Shown piece by piece: positions 1 to 6,546 of a DNA stretch of 6,546 bases. Location: NCBI GenBank assembly GCA_031292465.1, contig JARLHB010000175.1, positions 1 to 6,546 on the forward strand. The letters are read 5' to 3'. The DNA is from Ignavibacteriaceae bacterium. Its GTDB lineage: Bacteria; Bacteroidota; Ignavibacteria; Ignavibacteriales; Ignavibacteriaceae. Below the pieces are notes generated by a model. It worked only from the letters and a program-made list of their open reading frames with translations, had not been told where the DNA came from and did not search any database. How positions within the stretch are numbered: the stretch's first letter is position 1; each line of letters starts with the position of its first letter. The translations under genes and the position numbers were made by a program.

Positions 1-591
1 CAGTCAGGAAACCAGAATGTTGACCCAGGATTTGGTTCTTCAATTGACCAGGTGTTGTATAATAATCAGGGCAACGGCGTTGGATTGTTCCAATATTTTG
101 TAGATATAAGAACAAATGTTGCAACAACAGATATTTATGGCTATCAACTTCAGAGTGCGACGGGAGATAACTGGATTCCTGCATGGCCTCTTCCGGAAGC
201 AACAGATATGAAATACAGCAATGCTGCTTTAAAAACTGCTTCCACTGACGGCAAACCGGTAGGAGATCCGGGCTGGTTTACAGGCGGATATACCGGTGTT
301 GCAAAAACAACAGGCCAGGTAGCCAGCAAGTTTATGCTTTATGATGCTTATCCAAATCCTTTTAATCCATCAACTACCGTTAAATTTAATTTAGCTAAAG
401 CAGGTAACATAAGTCTAAAAGTATATAATGTTATGGGCCAGTTAGTTAAAACAGTAGTAAGTAATGAATTCAAGGAAAAAGGCGAGTATCAGTTAAACTT
501 AAATATGAGCAGCCTGTCAAGTGGTGTTTATTTCTATACACTTTCACAGGGCAGCCAACAGTTAACTAAAAAGATAGTTCTCCTTAAGTAG
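1..591 (+). CDS. C-terminal part of a secreted surface protein with a T9SS type A sorting domain (5' end outside the window)
   Basis: The frame is open from base 1, so 196 codons of a longer protein are visible. A GTG at 52 is only an internal valine codon, not a credible start. Visible residues 1 to about 110 are Asn-, Gly- and aromatic-rich and contain TDGKPVGDPGWF (about 82-93), a motif type I associate with secreted beta-rich Bacteroidota proteins; I cannot name that domain. Residues about 113-196 match the Por secretion system C-terminal sorting domain: YPNPFNPST opening, VYNVMGQLV core, SGVYFYTL, and the basic-hydrophobic end KKIVLLK. In this family the domain directs export across the outer membrane by the type IX system and is usually cleaved there, leaving the protein surface-attached or released. 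The stop at 589-591 is followed by a hairpin, so this is probably the last gene of its own transcript. The sorting domain is clear; the role of the rest is unknown, though a glycan-binding or glycan-degrading function would fit the downstream glycosidases. Confidence 0.9.
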   Translation, partial: QSGNQNVDPGFGSSIDQVLYNNQGNGVGLFQYFVDIRTNVATTDIYGYQLQSATGDNWIPAWPLPEATDMKYSNAALKTASTDGKPVGDPGWFTGGYTGVAKTTGQVASKFMLYDAYPNPFNPSTTVKFNLAKAGNISLKVYNVMGQLVKTVVSNEFKEKGEYQLNLNMSSLSSGVYFYTLSQGSQQLTKKIVLLK

Positions 592-634
592 TTATGTGTT
601 AGATTAAATTAGTTAGTTCTGGAATATCGGATGC

Positions 635-678
635 GGCGGGAATGTTTACCTGTCTTAAAAGAAGTTAACATTCCCGTC
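635..678 (+). terminator. Strong hairpin downstream of the T9SS gene; possible terminator without a U-tract
   Basis: CGGGAATGTT at 637-646 is exactly complementary to AACATTCCCG at 667-676, giving a perfect 10-bp stem. A G-T wobble and a G-C pair (635-636 with 677-678) extend it outward, and a possible A-T and C-G pair lie inside after one mismatch. The loop is about 20 bases. It begins 44 bp after the stop codon. No run of T follows (the bases after the stem read CAATTCCCGAATAG), so it is not a classic intrinsic terminator. It could be a 3'-end stabiliser or work with a termination factor. A second TTCCCG at 681-686 repeats part of the right arm and could pair alternatively with the left arm. 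Confidence 0.4.
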
Positions 679-735
679 AATTCCCGAATAGAAGAATTTA
701 AGTTGTTTGCCGGATACTTTCAATACATTGTTAAA

Positions 736-765
736 TTGGAAAATGAATTTTAAAAACTTTATACA
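736..765 (+). promoter_or_regulatory. Weak candidate promoter for the glycosidase genes
   Basis: TTGGAA (736-741) and TATACA (760-765) are separated by 18 bp; each matches four of six bases of the sigma-70 consensus. An alternative Bacteroidota-style reading is TTTG at 706-709 with TAAATTGG at 732-739, which resembles TAnnTTTG with one mismatch but has a 22-bp gap, slightly long. The region is AT-rich, so chance matches are easy. A promoter somewhere in 690-790 is expected because a hairpin separates the preceding gene, but the exact site is not fixed by the sequence. Confidence 0.2.
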
Positions 766-787
766 AACAATAATGAATTACCCGGCC

Positions 788-824
788 AAGAGGTTTGGGA
801 ATGAAACCAAAAAGAGATAGATAA
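788..824 (+). promoter_or_regulatory. Leader with Shine-Dalgarno, 7-codon ORF and small hairpin abutting the GH36 start
   Basis: AAGAGG at 788-793 lies 7 bases before an ATG at 801. That ATG opens a 7-codon ORF (MKPKRDR) ending in TAA at 822-824, directly followed by the ATG of the GH36 gene at 825 in the same frame. The ORF therefore has a better ribosome binding site than the GH36 gene, whose own upstream bases (AAGAGATAGATAA) offer only a weak AGAG. GGTTT (792-796) and AAACC (804-808) can form a 5-bp hairpin covering part of the Shine-Dalgarno and the leader ATG. This could be a coupling leader or a coincidence; no protein evidence supports the peptide. Confidence 0.25.
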
Positions 825-2984
825 ATGAAAAACATATTTCCAATATTATTGATAGTGTTAACTTTTTCTTTACTGTGTTTTGCAAATGAGAAGGAAATAC
901 ATGAGTTAAGCAACTCAAAATATAGAATTGCTATTGACGGTCATTTAAATGCTTCCTTGTTTATACACAATACAAACTGGCAGCTAATTTCTTCTGCTTC
1001 TCCATTTTATTATTTAATTGATATAAACGGTAAACAGGTTAATGATTTTAATGTTGTTAAGTGTGTAACAAAAAATAATGCTGATGCAGTATATGGAAAA
1101 AGTAAATCGATTGAAATTACCGCAATATGCAGTAGTCTTAATATTGAGTTGAACTTCGTAATCTCACTCCCTGAAAAAATTACCGGTTCAATAGTATGTA
1201 CGTCTTCAATTAAAAACCTAAGCAATAGTGAGATAAACCTTGGCGGATATGCTATTTCAAGTTTTTTATTAAATGCAAAAGACTTTAGCGCAGACAGTTC
1301 TTATAAATTCTGGTCTTTTCAGGGCGCTTCTTATGAGGGAAGGTTTGATTGGATACTTCCATTAACAAGTGACTTTAAACGTGATAATTTTCAGGGAATG
1401 AATGCGGACGATTACGGCGGCGGAATGCCGGTTGTTGACCTTTGGACAAAGCAGCAAGGCATTGCTTTTGCTTCTTTATCAAAAGTTCAGGAACTAATAT
1501 CTCTGCCTGTTAAAGTAATTGCAGACAGCGGAGTTTCCTTTAAGATATTAAGCAATCAGGATATAAAATTAGCCCCGAAAGAAGTTTATAAAAATGTACC
1601 GTTTGCAATTATTTTTCATAACGGCGATTATTTTAACGGGCTGCAAACTTATGCGGAACTTCTGCGTGCAGATAACTTTAAAACTTACACATCGCCAAAA
1701 TCAGCTTTCCAGACTGAATGGTGTGCATGGGGATATGGAAGGAAATTCATTCCGTCTGATATTCTAAATTCTTTAGATTTAGTAAAGAAATTAGGAATTA
1801 ACTGGGTTACTATTGATGACGGATGGCAGAATAATCTTGGTGATTGGGAACTTGATAAGGATAAATTTCCTGACGGCGATAAAAGCATGAAGGCCCTTAT
1901 AGACAGCATACATGCAAAAGGGCTTAAAGTAAGGTTATGGTGGGCTCCATTAACTGCGCATGATTCTATTTACAGCGCAAAATATTATCCGGCTAATATG
2001 AAGGAGTATGGGTTTAATCTTAATACTAAAATAGGCTCGGAACATCCAGACTGGTTCCTGCTAGATAAAGACGGCAAGAGAGTAAAAGTATCATGGTGGA
2101 ATTCATATTATTTATGCCCTGCAAATAAAGGTGTAGTGGACTATTTTAAGACTTTTGTAAAAAGAGCAATTGTAAAGTGGGGAGTTGACGGTTTTAAGAT
2201 TGACGGGCAAAACTTCAATATGGCTCCGGAATGTTTTAATAAAACACATAATCATAAAAATGCCATAGCTTCTATGCGCGCAGTTCCGGAATATTTTAGA
2301 CAGATAAATGACGTTGCATTAAAATTAAATCCCAATTTTGTAATACAATTATGCCCGTGCGGTACGAATTTTTCGATATACAATCTGCCATACGTAAATC
2401 AGCTTGTTGCGTCTGACCCTGAAAGCCCATGGCAGATAAGGTTAAGAGGAAAAGCATACAGGGCTTTATTAGGTAATAAGGTTGCTTACAGTGGAGACCA
2501 CGTTGAGCTTACAAATCATATATGGCATGATGAGCTTAAAGAGTATGTACCTACGGGAGATGAAGATTTTGTTTCTACAATGGGAGTTGGCGGGGTCCCT
2601 TCAACAAAATTTACAAAATCTGGCATTCCGCAGGCAGATTCATCTTTAATACTTACTCCGGCTAAACAAGATTATTATGAAAAATGGATAAGTGTTTATA
2701 ATAATGAAAAAATGAGCGAAGGAGAATATTTAAACCTTTATGATATCGCTTATGATAAGCCTGAAACACATTTAATTAAAAAAGGCGATGCTTATTATTA
2801 TTCATTCTTTTCAAAAGAAAAATATGATGGTAAAGCGGAATTAAGGGGCCTTGAGAAGGGAAATTATAATATTTATGATTTATTCACAGGGAAATTACTC
2901 TCAAATATCGACTCCTCAAATCCATTTCTTAATATAAAATTTAATCAGTTTGTAATGTTAAAAGTTATAAGAGGAAACAATTGA
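825..2984 (+). CDS. Exported GH36-type alpha-galactosidase (melibiase)
   Basis: This 719-residue protein is a retaining alpha-galactosidase-like glycoside hydrolase of family GH36 (clan GH-D), expected to release terminal alpha-linked galactose or a related sugar. Residues 1-20 form a Sec signal peptide, probably cut after CFA; no good lipobox is present. About 21-290 is the N-terminal beta-sandwich, about 295-620 the TIM barrel, and about 630-719 a C-terminal beta domain. Barrel signatures are IDDGWQ (330-335), LGDW (338-341), RLWWAP (370-375), FKIDGQN (457-463) with D460 the predicted nucleophile, CPCG (510-513), and ASDPESPWQIR (529-539) with D531 the predicted acid/base. The 71-residue gap between the two aspartates suits the family. 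SGDHVEL (556-562) and MGVGGVPSTKF (586-596) follow. The length is normal. An in-frame TAA at 822-824 touches the ATG, so the start cannot lie further upstream in this reading. There is no T9SS sorting domain, pointing to the periplasm. It overlaps the next gene by 4 bp. The family call is firm; the exact substrate is not. Confidence 0.9.
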   Translation: MKNIFPILLIVLTFSLLCFANEKEIHELSNSKYRIAIDGHLNASLFIHNTNWQLISSASPFYYLIDINGKQVNDFNVVKCVTKNNADAVYGKSKSIEITAICSSLNIELNFVISLPEKITGSIVCTSSIKNLSNSEINLGGYAISSFLLNAKDFSADSSYKFWSFQGASYEGRFDWILPLTSDFKRDNFQGMNADDYGGGMPVVDLWTKQQGIAFASLSKVQELISLPVKVIADSGVSFKILSNQDIKLAPKEVYKNVPFAIIFHNGDYFNGLQTYAELLRADNFKTYTSPKSAFQTEWCAWGYGRKFIPSDILNSLDLVKKLGINWVTIDDGWQNNLGDWELDKDKFPDGDKSMKALIDSIHAKGLKVRLWWAPLTAHDSIYSAKYYPANMKEYGFNLNTKIGSEHPDWFLLDKDGKRVKVSWWNSYYLCPANKGVVDYFKTFVKRAIVKWGVDGFKIDGQNFNMAPECFNKTHNHKNAIASMRAVPEYFRQINDVALKLNPNFVIQLCPCGTNFSIYNLPYVNQLVASDPESPWQIRLRGKAYRALLGNKVAYSGDHVELTNHIWHDELKEYVPTGDEDFVSTMGVGGVPSTKFTKSGIPQADSSLILTPAKQDYYEKWISVYNNEKMSEGEYLNLYDIAYDKPETHLIKKGDAYYYSFFSKEKYDGKAELRGLEKGNYNIYDLFTGKLLSNIDSSNPFLNIKFNQFVMLKVIRGNN
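2971..2983 (+). promoter_or_regulatory. Ribosome binding site and TTG start of the second glycosidase-like gene
   Basis: GAGG at 2971-2974 sits 6 bases before TTG at 2981-2983, inside the end of the GH36 gene. The TTG overlaps the GH36 stop TGA (2982-2984). The reading frame is closed by TAA at 2942-2944, and no ATG, GTG or TTG lies between that stop and 2981. Any later start, such as the GTG near 3062 or the ATG of residue 32, would lose the signal peptide. The site therefore decides the start and implies translational coupling. Confidence 0.75.
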
Positions 2985-5080
2985 AAATAACTAAGCTTTA
3001 TTACCGCAGCCTTATAACAATTATTTTAATATTTGTCGCCTGTTATTCGGCTAATGCGCAGGTGGATAACTGGATGCAAATAATCAACAGGACAAAAATT
3101 GCCGTTAAATATTATCCTGCTGCTGATTCAGAGTCATTCAAATTAATTGGAGATAATGTCACTAAGGAAAACGGACTTAGCCTTATTAAAGAATTCTCTG
3201 ATGAAAATCTTGATATTAAACTGACATTTAAGAAATTTGATACCCGCATTGAACTGTCAGGCGAAGCTGTAAGTTTAAAAAAAGAGAATGTGTGCTTTAC
3301 CTTAAAAATTATTTTCCCGTTAAGTGAACAAGGAAGCAATCTTACATGGGGATATGATATAGACAGCACGGTTAATGTTGGGAACAGTAATAAAATATTT
3401 AATAATTATATTGATGTTAATACCGTAGTTCCTCCTGACGGGGCTTTTAACGCGGATGAAAATCATAATGGCGGATACGGGGATAAACTTGGCAACGGTA
3501 AAATGTCATTTTATCCGTTAGCGGCAATATCATCCGATACGGCCGGATATGGCTGGGGCGTAGATATGGGAATGCCTGTTGTTTTCAGGCTGGCTTATGA
3601 ACCGGAATCAGGAATGGTATCGGAGTTTGATTTAGCAATTTCGAATGAAACTTTAAAATTCCCCGGCAGAACTTTCTTTAAGCTTTTTCTCTTTGAATAT
3701 AATCATAACTGGAACCTGAGGGCAGCTTTAGATAAGTTTTATCAAATTCAGCCGGAATACTTTAAAAAACGCGTTGCCAATGAGGGAATATGGCTGCCTT
3801 TTTCTCCTCTTCATGCTATAAAAGATTATAAAGATTTCGGCTTTGCATTCCACGAAACAAGCTGGCCTTCAAAAGATAACGGATTAAACAGGGAACCGAC
3901 AATTACAGCGGACAAAGAAGCCGGTGTTTACAGCCTTGAGTACACAGAACCGTGGGATATACAGATACCAATCGAAGATATTAAAATGAAATATAAAGAT
4001 TTGGTAAACAATAATGTTATTCCTAATGAATATAAAGAAATGCTGCAGACAAGTTTAACGCTGGATGATAATAATCTTTGGCAGGCGCGTAAGCTTAAAA
4101 CACCCTGGTTCAAAAGCGGCTGGGCGGTAAGCGTAACTACAAATGCTGACCCTGATATAACCGGTATTAACCGTTATGGTACAGTAAGAAAAGAGGAAAT
4201 TGATCCTGCTATAAAATTAAATGCAGACGGCATATATTTCGATTCGATGGAATGGAACTGGCATAATGATTTAAATTATAACAAAAAACATTTTGCATTT
4301 ACAGACTATCCATTAACTTTTTCGTCATCTTTAAATAAGCCGGTACCGGCAATCTGGAACTATGCTTCTGAATATAAGATGATGAATAAGATTGCTAATG
4401 AAATGCATCTGAAGGGTAAATTAACAATGGGGAATGGTTTCGGATGGATGCCTTTTGCTCCGGGCATATTAGACCTGTTTGGGTCGGAAATAAGCTGGTA
4501 CATGAATCCTGATTCAACTCAAAAAAGCCTTCAGTTTATTCGTGCTATTTCTTACCAGAAGCCGATTGTATTTTTATTGAATGAAGGGCTTGATGATAAA
4601 GTATTTAGCACTGCACCATATGATGGTTACAGGCAGTATTTTGAAAAGATGTTGTTCTATGGATTTTTCCCTTCATTCTTTAGTGTTAATTCGTCAACAG
4701 ATCCATACTGGGAAGACTCGACAAGATATAATGCGGGCAGGCCATATTTTATAAAATATATCCCGTTGATAAAAGAAATATCAGGGGCGGGGTGGCAGCC
4801 TGTAACATTTGCAAAATTAAATAATGCCGGATTAAAAATTGAACGCTTTGGAAGTAAAGAGGGCAGTATAATTTACTTTACAGTACTTAACTCAAATGAA
4901 AAAGATATAAGCGCCGTAATTACTCTTGATGCTAAGAACCTTAATATAAAAGAAATATCGTATATAAAAGAGATTATTGAAGATAAAGAATTATCTTTTA
5001 AGAAAACCGCCGAAGGGATAGAAATTCCTGTAAACATAAAAGAGAAGTCAACGCGGTTAATAAAAATAAGCAAATCATAA
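2981..5080 (+). CDS. Exported glycoside-hydrolase-like TIM-barrel protein of unrecognised family
   Basis: I do not recognise a named family for this 699-residue protein. Residues 1-26 are a signal peptide: basic start, hydrophobic core, and ANA before Q27. FVAC (18-21) is an imperfect lipobox, so a lipoprotein is a lesser option. About 27-255 looks all-beta, like the N-terminal sandwich of GH36, GH97 or GH101 enzymes. A bridge rich in aromatics leads to GIWLPF (269-274) and EYTEPWD (320-326). About 260-590 has alternating strands and helices consistent with a TIM barrel, with NADGIYFDSMEWNW ending near W427, DLFGSE (498-503) and FLLNEG ending at G536. About 600-699 is a small C-terminal beta domain. 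D421 or E424, and D498, E503 or E535, sit where strand-end catalytic acids would be expected. It is coupled to the GH36 gene, suggesting a shared glycan substrate. There is no T9SS sorting domain. The reading frame is firm; the hydrolase role is inference from layout and context. Confidence 0.85.
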   Translation: MKITKLYYRSLITIILIFVACYSANAQVDNWMQIINRTKIAVKYYPAADSESFKLIGDNVTKENGLSLIKEFSDENLDIKLTFKKFDTRIELSGEAVSLKKENVCFTLKIIFPLSEQGSNLTWGYDIDSTVNVGNSNKIFNNYIDVNTVVPPDGAFNADENHNGGYGDKLGNGKMSFYPLAAISSDTAGYGWGVDMGMPVVFRLAYEPESGMVSEFDLAISNETLKFPGRTFFKLFLFEYNHNWNLRAALDKFYQIQPEYFKKRVANEGIWLPFSPLHAIKDYKDFGFAFHETSWPSKDNGLNREPTITADKEAGVYSLEYTEPWDIQIPIEDIKMKYKDLVNNNVIPNEYKEMLQTSLTLDDNNLWQARKLKTPWFKSGWAVSVTTNADPDITGINRYGTVRKEEIDPAIKLNADGIYFDSMEWNWHNDLNYNKKHFAFTDYPLTFSSSLNKPVPAIWNYASEYKMMNKIANEMHLKGKLTMGNGFGWMPFAPGILDLFGSEISWYMNPDSTQKSLQFIRAISYQKPIVFLLNEGLDDKVFSTAPYDGYRQYFEKMLFYGFFPSFFSVNSSTDPYWEDSTRYNAGRPYFIKYIPLIKEISGAGWQPVTFAKLNNAGLKIERFGSKEGSIIYFTVLNSNEKDISAVITLDAKNLNIKEISYIKEIIEDKELSFKKTAEGIEIPVNIKEKSTRLIKISKS

Positions 5081-5109
5081 AGATTAATTAGAATAGAATA
5101 AAGAATTAA

Positions 5110-6477
5110 ATGTCGGGAAACGGTAATAAATTAGATAGAAGTTTGGGGCTGATGCACGCAATAGCATCCAATATGTCAACTATGGTTGGCATCGGGCCGT
5201 TTATTACTTTCCCGTTAATAATATCTGCCATGGGCGGGCCGCAGGCAATGCTGGGCTGGGTTCTGGGAAGCATTATAGCCATTTCAGACGGCCAGGTTTG
5301 GGCAGAACTAAGTTCAGCACTTCCGGGCGAAGGCGGAACATATATATATCTGAAGGAAGCTTACAAAAAATATTTCGGTAAGCTGATTGCATTTATGTTC
5401 ATTTGGTCGATTCTTTTAAGCGGCCCGTTTGAAATTGCGTCCGGTTTAGTGGGGATGATGCATTACGTATCATTTGTTTTTCCCTGGCTTACGGAAACAC
5501 ATATCCGCATACTTTCATTTGCTGCAGGTTTATTAACAATTGTCCTTAATTATAATAATATAAAATTTGTCGGTATTATAATAATTGTGCTTTGGGTGGT
5601 TATGCTGACAACAGTTGGGTTGACAATATTAGTCGGGGTCATTCATTTTAATCCTGCAAATGCTTTTGATCTTCCCAAAGGATGGTTCTCTTTTTCGTGG
5701 GGATTTGTTTTGGGGCTTGGCGGAGCTACTTTAATTGCAATGTTTGATCTTTTGGGATACAACAATATTTGTTACGTAGAAGAAGAAGTTAAAAACCCCG
5801 GCTATGTATTTCCGCGTGCAATAATCTGGTCGGTTATACTGGTAGCCCTGCTTTATGCCACAATGAATTTCTTAATATTGGGTGTATCTCACTGGAAAGT
5901 TGTTGCCGGATCAACTCATATAATTTCCGATATATTCAATATTTATTACGGCCATACAACTGCTGTAATTATTTCGATACTGGTCGCATTAACAGCATAT
6001 GGTTCAATTTATTCATTAATGATGAGCTATTCCAGGATACCATTTGCTGCGGCAAGGGATGGTTTCTTTTTCAGCTGGCTTAAAGGAATACATCCTACTA
6101 AACATTTTCCGCATTATTCGTTATTAGTTGTTGGTTCACTAACGTGCATTGCAAGCCTGTTTAATCTTGACTTTATAATTGCAGCAACACTTTCAAGCAG
6201 GATACTTATCCAGTTCTTAGGGCAGATTGTCGGGCTTACAGTTCTGCGAAAAACTCAACCGGAGCTGCACAGGCCGTATAAAATGTGGCTTTATCCATTG
6301 CCATCAATATTAGCCTTTTTAGGATTTGCATTTATTTTTATCAGTTCCGGAGTAGGCGCTATAAGCCTGGGACTTCTGTGGCTGATTGTGGGTGCAATAT
6401 TTTTCTTATTCTGGGCAAAAAATAATAACGATTGGCCTTTCAAATCAGTAAAGCAGGTAGAGGAGGCTGTATTATGA
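5110..6477 (+). CDS. APC-superfamily permease (amino acid/amine transporter type)
   Basis: This 455-residue inner-membrane protein has about 12 hydrophobic segments, the normal size and shape for the amino acid-polyamine-organocation superfamily. Family marks are the broken first helix with GIGPF (27-31), AELSSALPGEGGTYIYL (65-81) in the usual place of the E-x-P-x-G-G-x-Y motif, EEEVKNP (224-230) followed by PRAI (235-238), and SRIPFAAARDGFF (308-320) with HPTKHFP (328-334). Members import or exchange amino acids or amines, usually driven by ions or by antiport; the substrate cannot be read here. An in-frame TAA at 5107-5109 touches the ATG, fixing the upstream limit, and the next Met is residue 15. 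No clear Shine-Dalgarno is present. The gene begins 29 bp after the glycosidase-like gene with no terminator between them, so co-transcription is possible. Its stop overlaps the next start (ATGA). Confidence 0.9.
   Translation: MSGNGNKLDRSLGLMHAIASNMSTMVGIGPFITFPLIISAMGGPQAMLGWVLGSIIAISDGQVWAELSSALPGEGGTYIYLKEAYKKYFGKLIAFMFIWSILLSGPFEIASGLVGMMHYVSFVFPWLTETHIRILSFAAGLLTIVLNYNNIKFVGIIIIVLWVVMLTTVGLTILVGVIHFNPANAFDLPKGWFSFSWGFVLGLGGATLIAMFDLLGYNNICYVEEEVKNPGYVFPRAIIWSVILVALLYATMNFLILGVSHWKVVAGSTHIISDIFNIYYGHTTAVIISILVALTAYGSIYSLMMSYSRIPFAAARDGFFFSWLKGIHPTKHFPHYSLLVVGSLTCIASLFNLDFIIAATLSSRILIQFLGQIVGLTVLRKTQPELHRPYKMWLYPLPSILAFLGFAFIFISSGVGAISLGLLWLIVGAIFFLFWAKNNNDWPFKSVKQVEEAVL
6461..6466 (+). 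promoter_or_regulatory. Perfect Shine-Dalgarno for the last gene
   Basis: AGGAGG lies 7 bases before the ATG at 6474, within the final codons of the permease gene. It is the strongest ribosome binding site in the window and supports the partial gene at the right edge. The permease gene, by contrast, has no clear site of its own. Confidence 0.75.
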
Positions 6478-6546
6478 GCAATACCAAAATTGAAGTAAGA
6501 GGCTGCATATCCGAAGAAGAATTAATTAAAGTTGTTGATTTATGCG
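6474..6546 (+). CDS. N-terminal start of a protein cut by the window edge, possibly a GNAT acetyltransferase
   Basis: Twenty-four codons are visible before the right edge. The ATG overlaps the permease stop (ATGA at 6474-6477) and has AGGAGG at ideal spacing, so a real, translationally coupled gene is very likely. The visible peptide has a beta-strand-like KIEVRGC followed by a helix-like SEEELIKVVDLC. This strand-then-helix opening is typical of GNAT N-acetyltransferases, but many other folds begin this way and the acetyl-CoA site would lie beyond the edge. Coupling with the permease suggests a linked role in handling the transported compound. Treat the function as a guess. Confidence 0.7.
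   Translation, partial: MSNTKIEVRGCISEEELIKVVDLC

Noticed and set aside
52..54. GTG at 52 as the start of the first gene
   Set aside because: The frame is open without a stop back to base 1, there is no signal peptide after it although the protein carries a secretion sorting domain, and no ribosome binding site precedes it.
731..913. Reverse-strand open frame of 60 codons across the leader and the GH36 start
   Set aside because: It overlaps the signal peptide of a well-supported gene, has no recognisable domain, and its composition mirrors the AT-rich opposite strand.
1010..1225. Reverse-strand open frames inside the glycosidase genes (also 1685-1909, 3112-3369, 3928-4113, 4873-5073)
   Set aside because: All lie fully within strongly supported + strand genes, lack domains and are explained as antisense shadows of codon usage.
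2981..5080. Assigning the second glycosidase-like protein to GH101, GH129 or GH97
   Set aside because: The layout is similar, but I cannot align a family-defining motif by eye, so a named family would be invented.
5110..6477. Reading the permease as a sugar transporter because of the glycosidase neighbours
   Set aside because: The GIGPF, EEEVKNP and SRIPFAAARDGFF motifs fit the APC superfamily, not the MFS, GPH or SSS sugar transporters.
1..6546. CRISPR array, tRNA, rRNA, insertion sequence or attachment site
   Set aside because: No regularly spaced direct repeats, no cloverleaf or rRNA-like segments, and no transposase or terminal inverted repeats were seen; coding sequence fills nearly the whole window.

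Overview
The window reads as an AT-rich stretch of a Bacteroidota-like genome, most probably from the Ignavibacteriota side. The strongest clue is the first protein, which ends in a type IX secretion (Por) C-terminal sorting domain with a YPNPFNPST-type opening, a form common in Ignavibacteria and their relatives. All genes are on the + strand and tightly packed. The assignment to a lineage is inference from motifs, not from a search.

Layout: (1) positions 1-591, the C-terminal part of a secreted surface protein carrying a T9SS sorting domain. (2) A 233-bp gap (592-824) with a strong hairpin soon after the stop codon, a weak promoter candidate, and an unusual leader just before the next gene. 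The leader is a well-placed Shine-Dalgarno followed by a 7-codon ORF whose stop codon abuts the next start. (3) 825-2984, an exported GH36-type alpha-galactosidase. (4) 2981-5080, an exported protein with the layout of a glycoside hydrolase (beta domain, probable TIM barrel, small C-terminal beta domain) that I cannot place in a known family. It starts at TTG and overlaps the stop of the preceding gene. (5) 5110-6477, a 12-helix-type APC-superfamily permease. (6) 6474 to the right edge, the first 24 codons of another protein, possibly a GNAT acetyltransferase, overlapping the permease stop and preceded by a perfect AGGAGG.

How they may work together: the two exported enzymes are translationally coupled and probably act on the same galactose-containing or otherwise alpha-linked glycan outside the inner membrane. 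Neither has a T9SS sorting domain, so a periplasmic or membrane-anchored location is more likely than the surface location of the first protein. The permease and the next gene form a second coupled pair. They may be co-transcribed with the glycosidases (29-bp gap, no terminator seen), but their family suggests amino acid or amine transport rather than sugar uptake. The most novel element is the protein at 2981-5080, a candidate for an undescribed glycosidase family.
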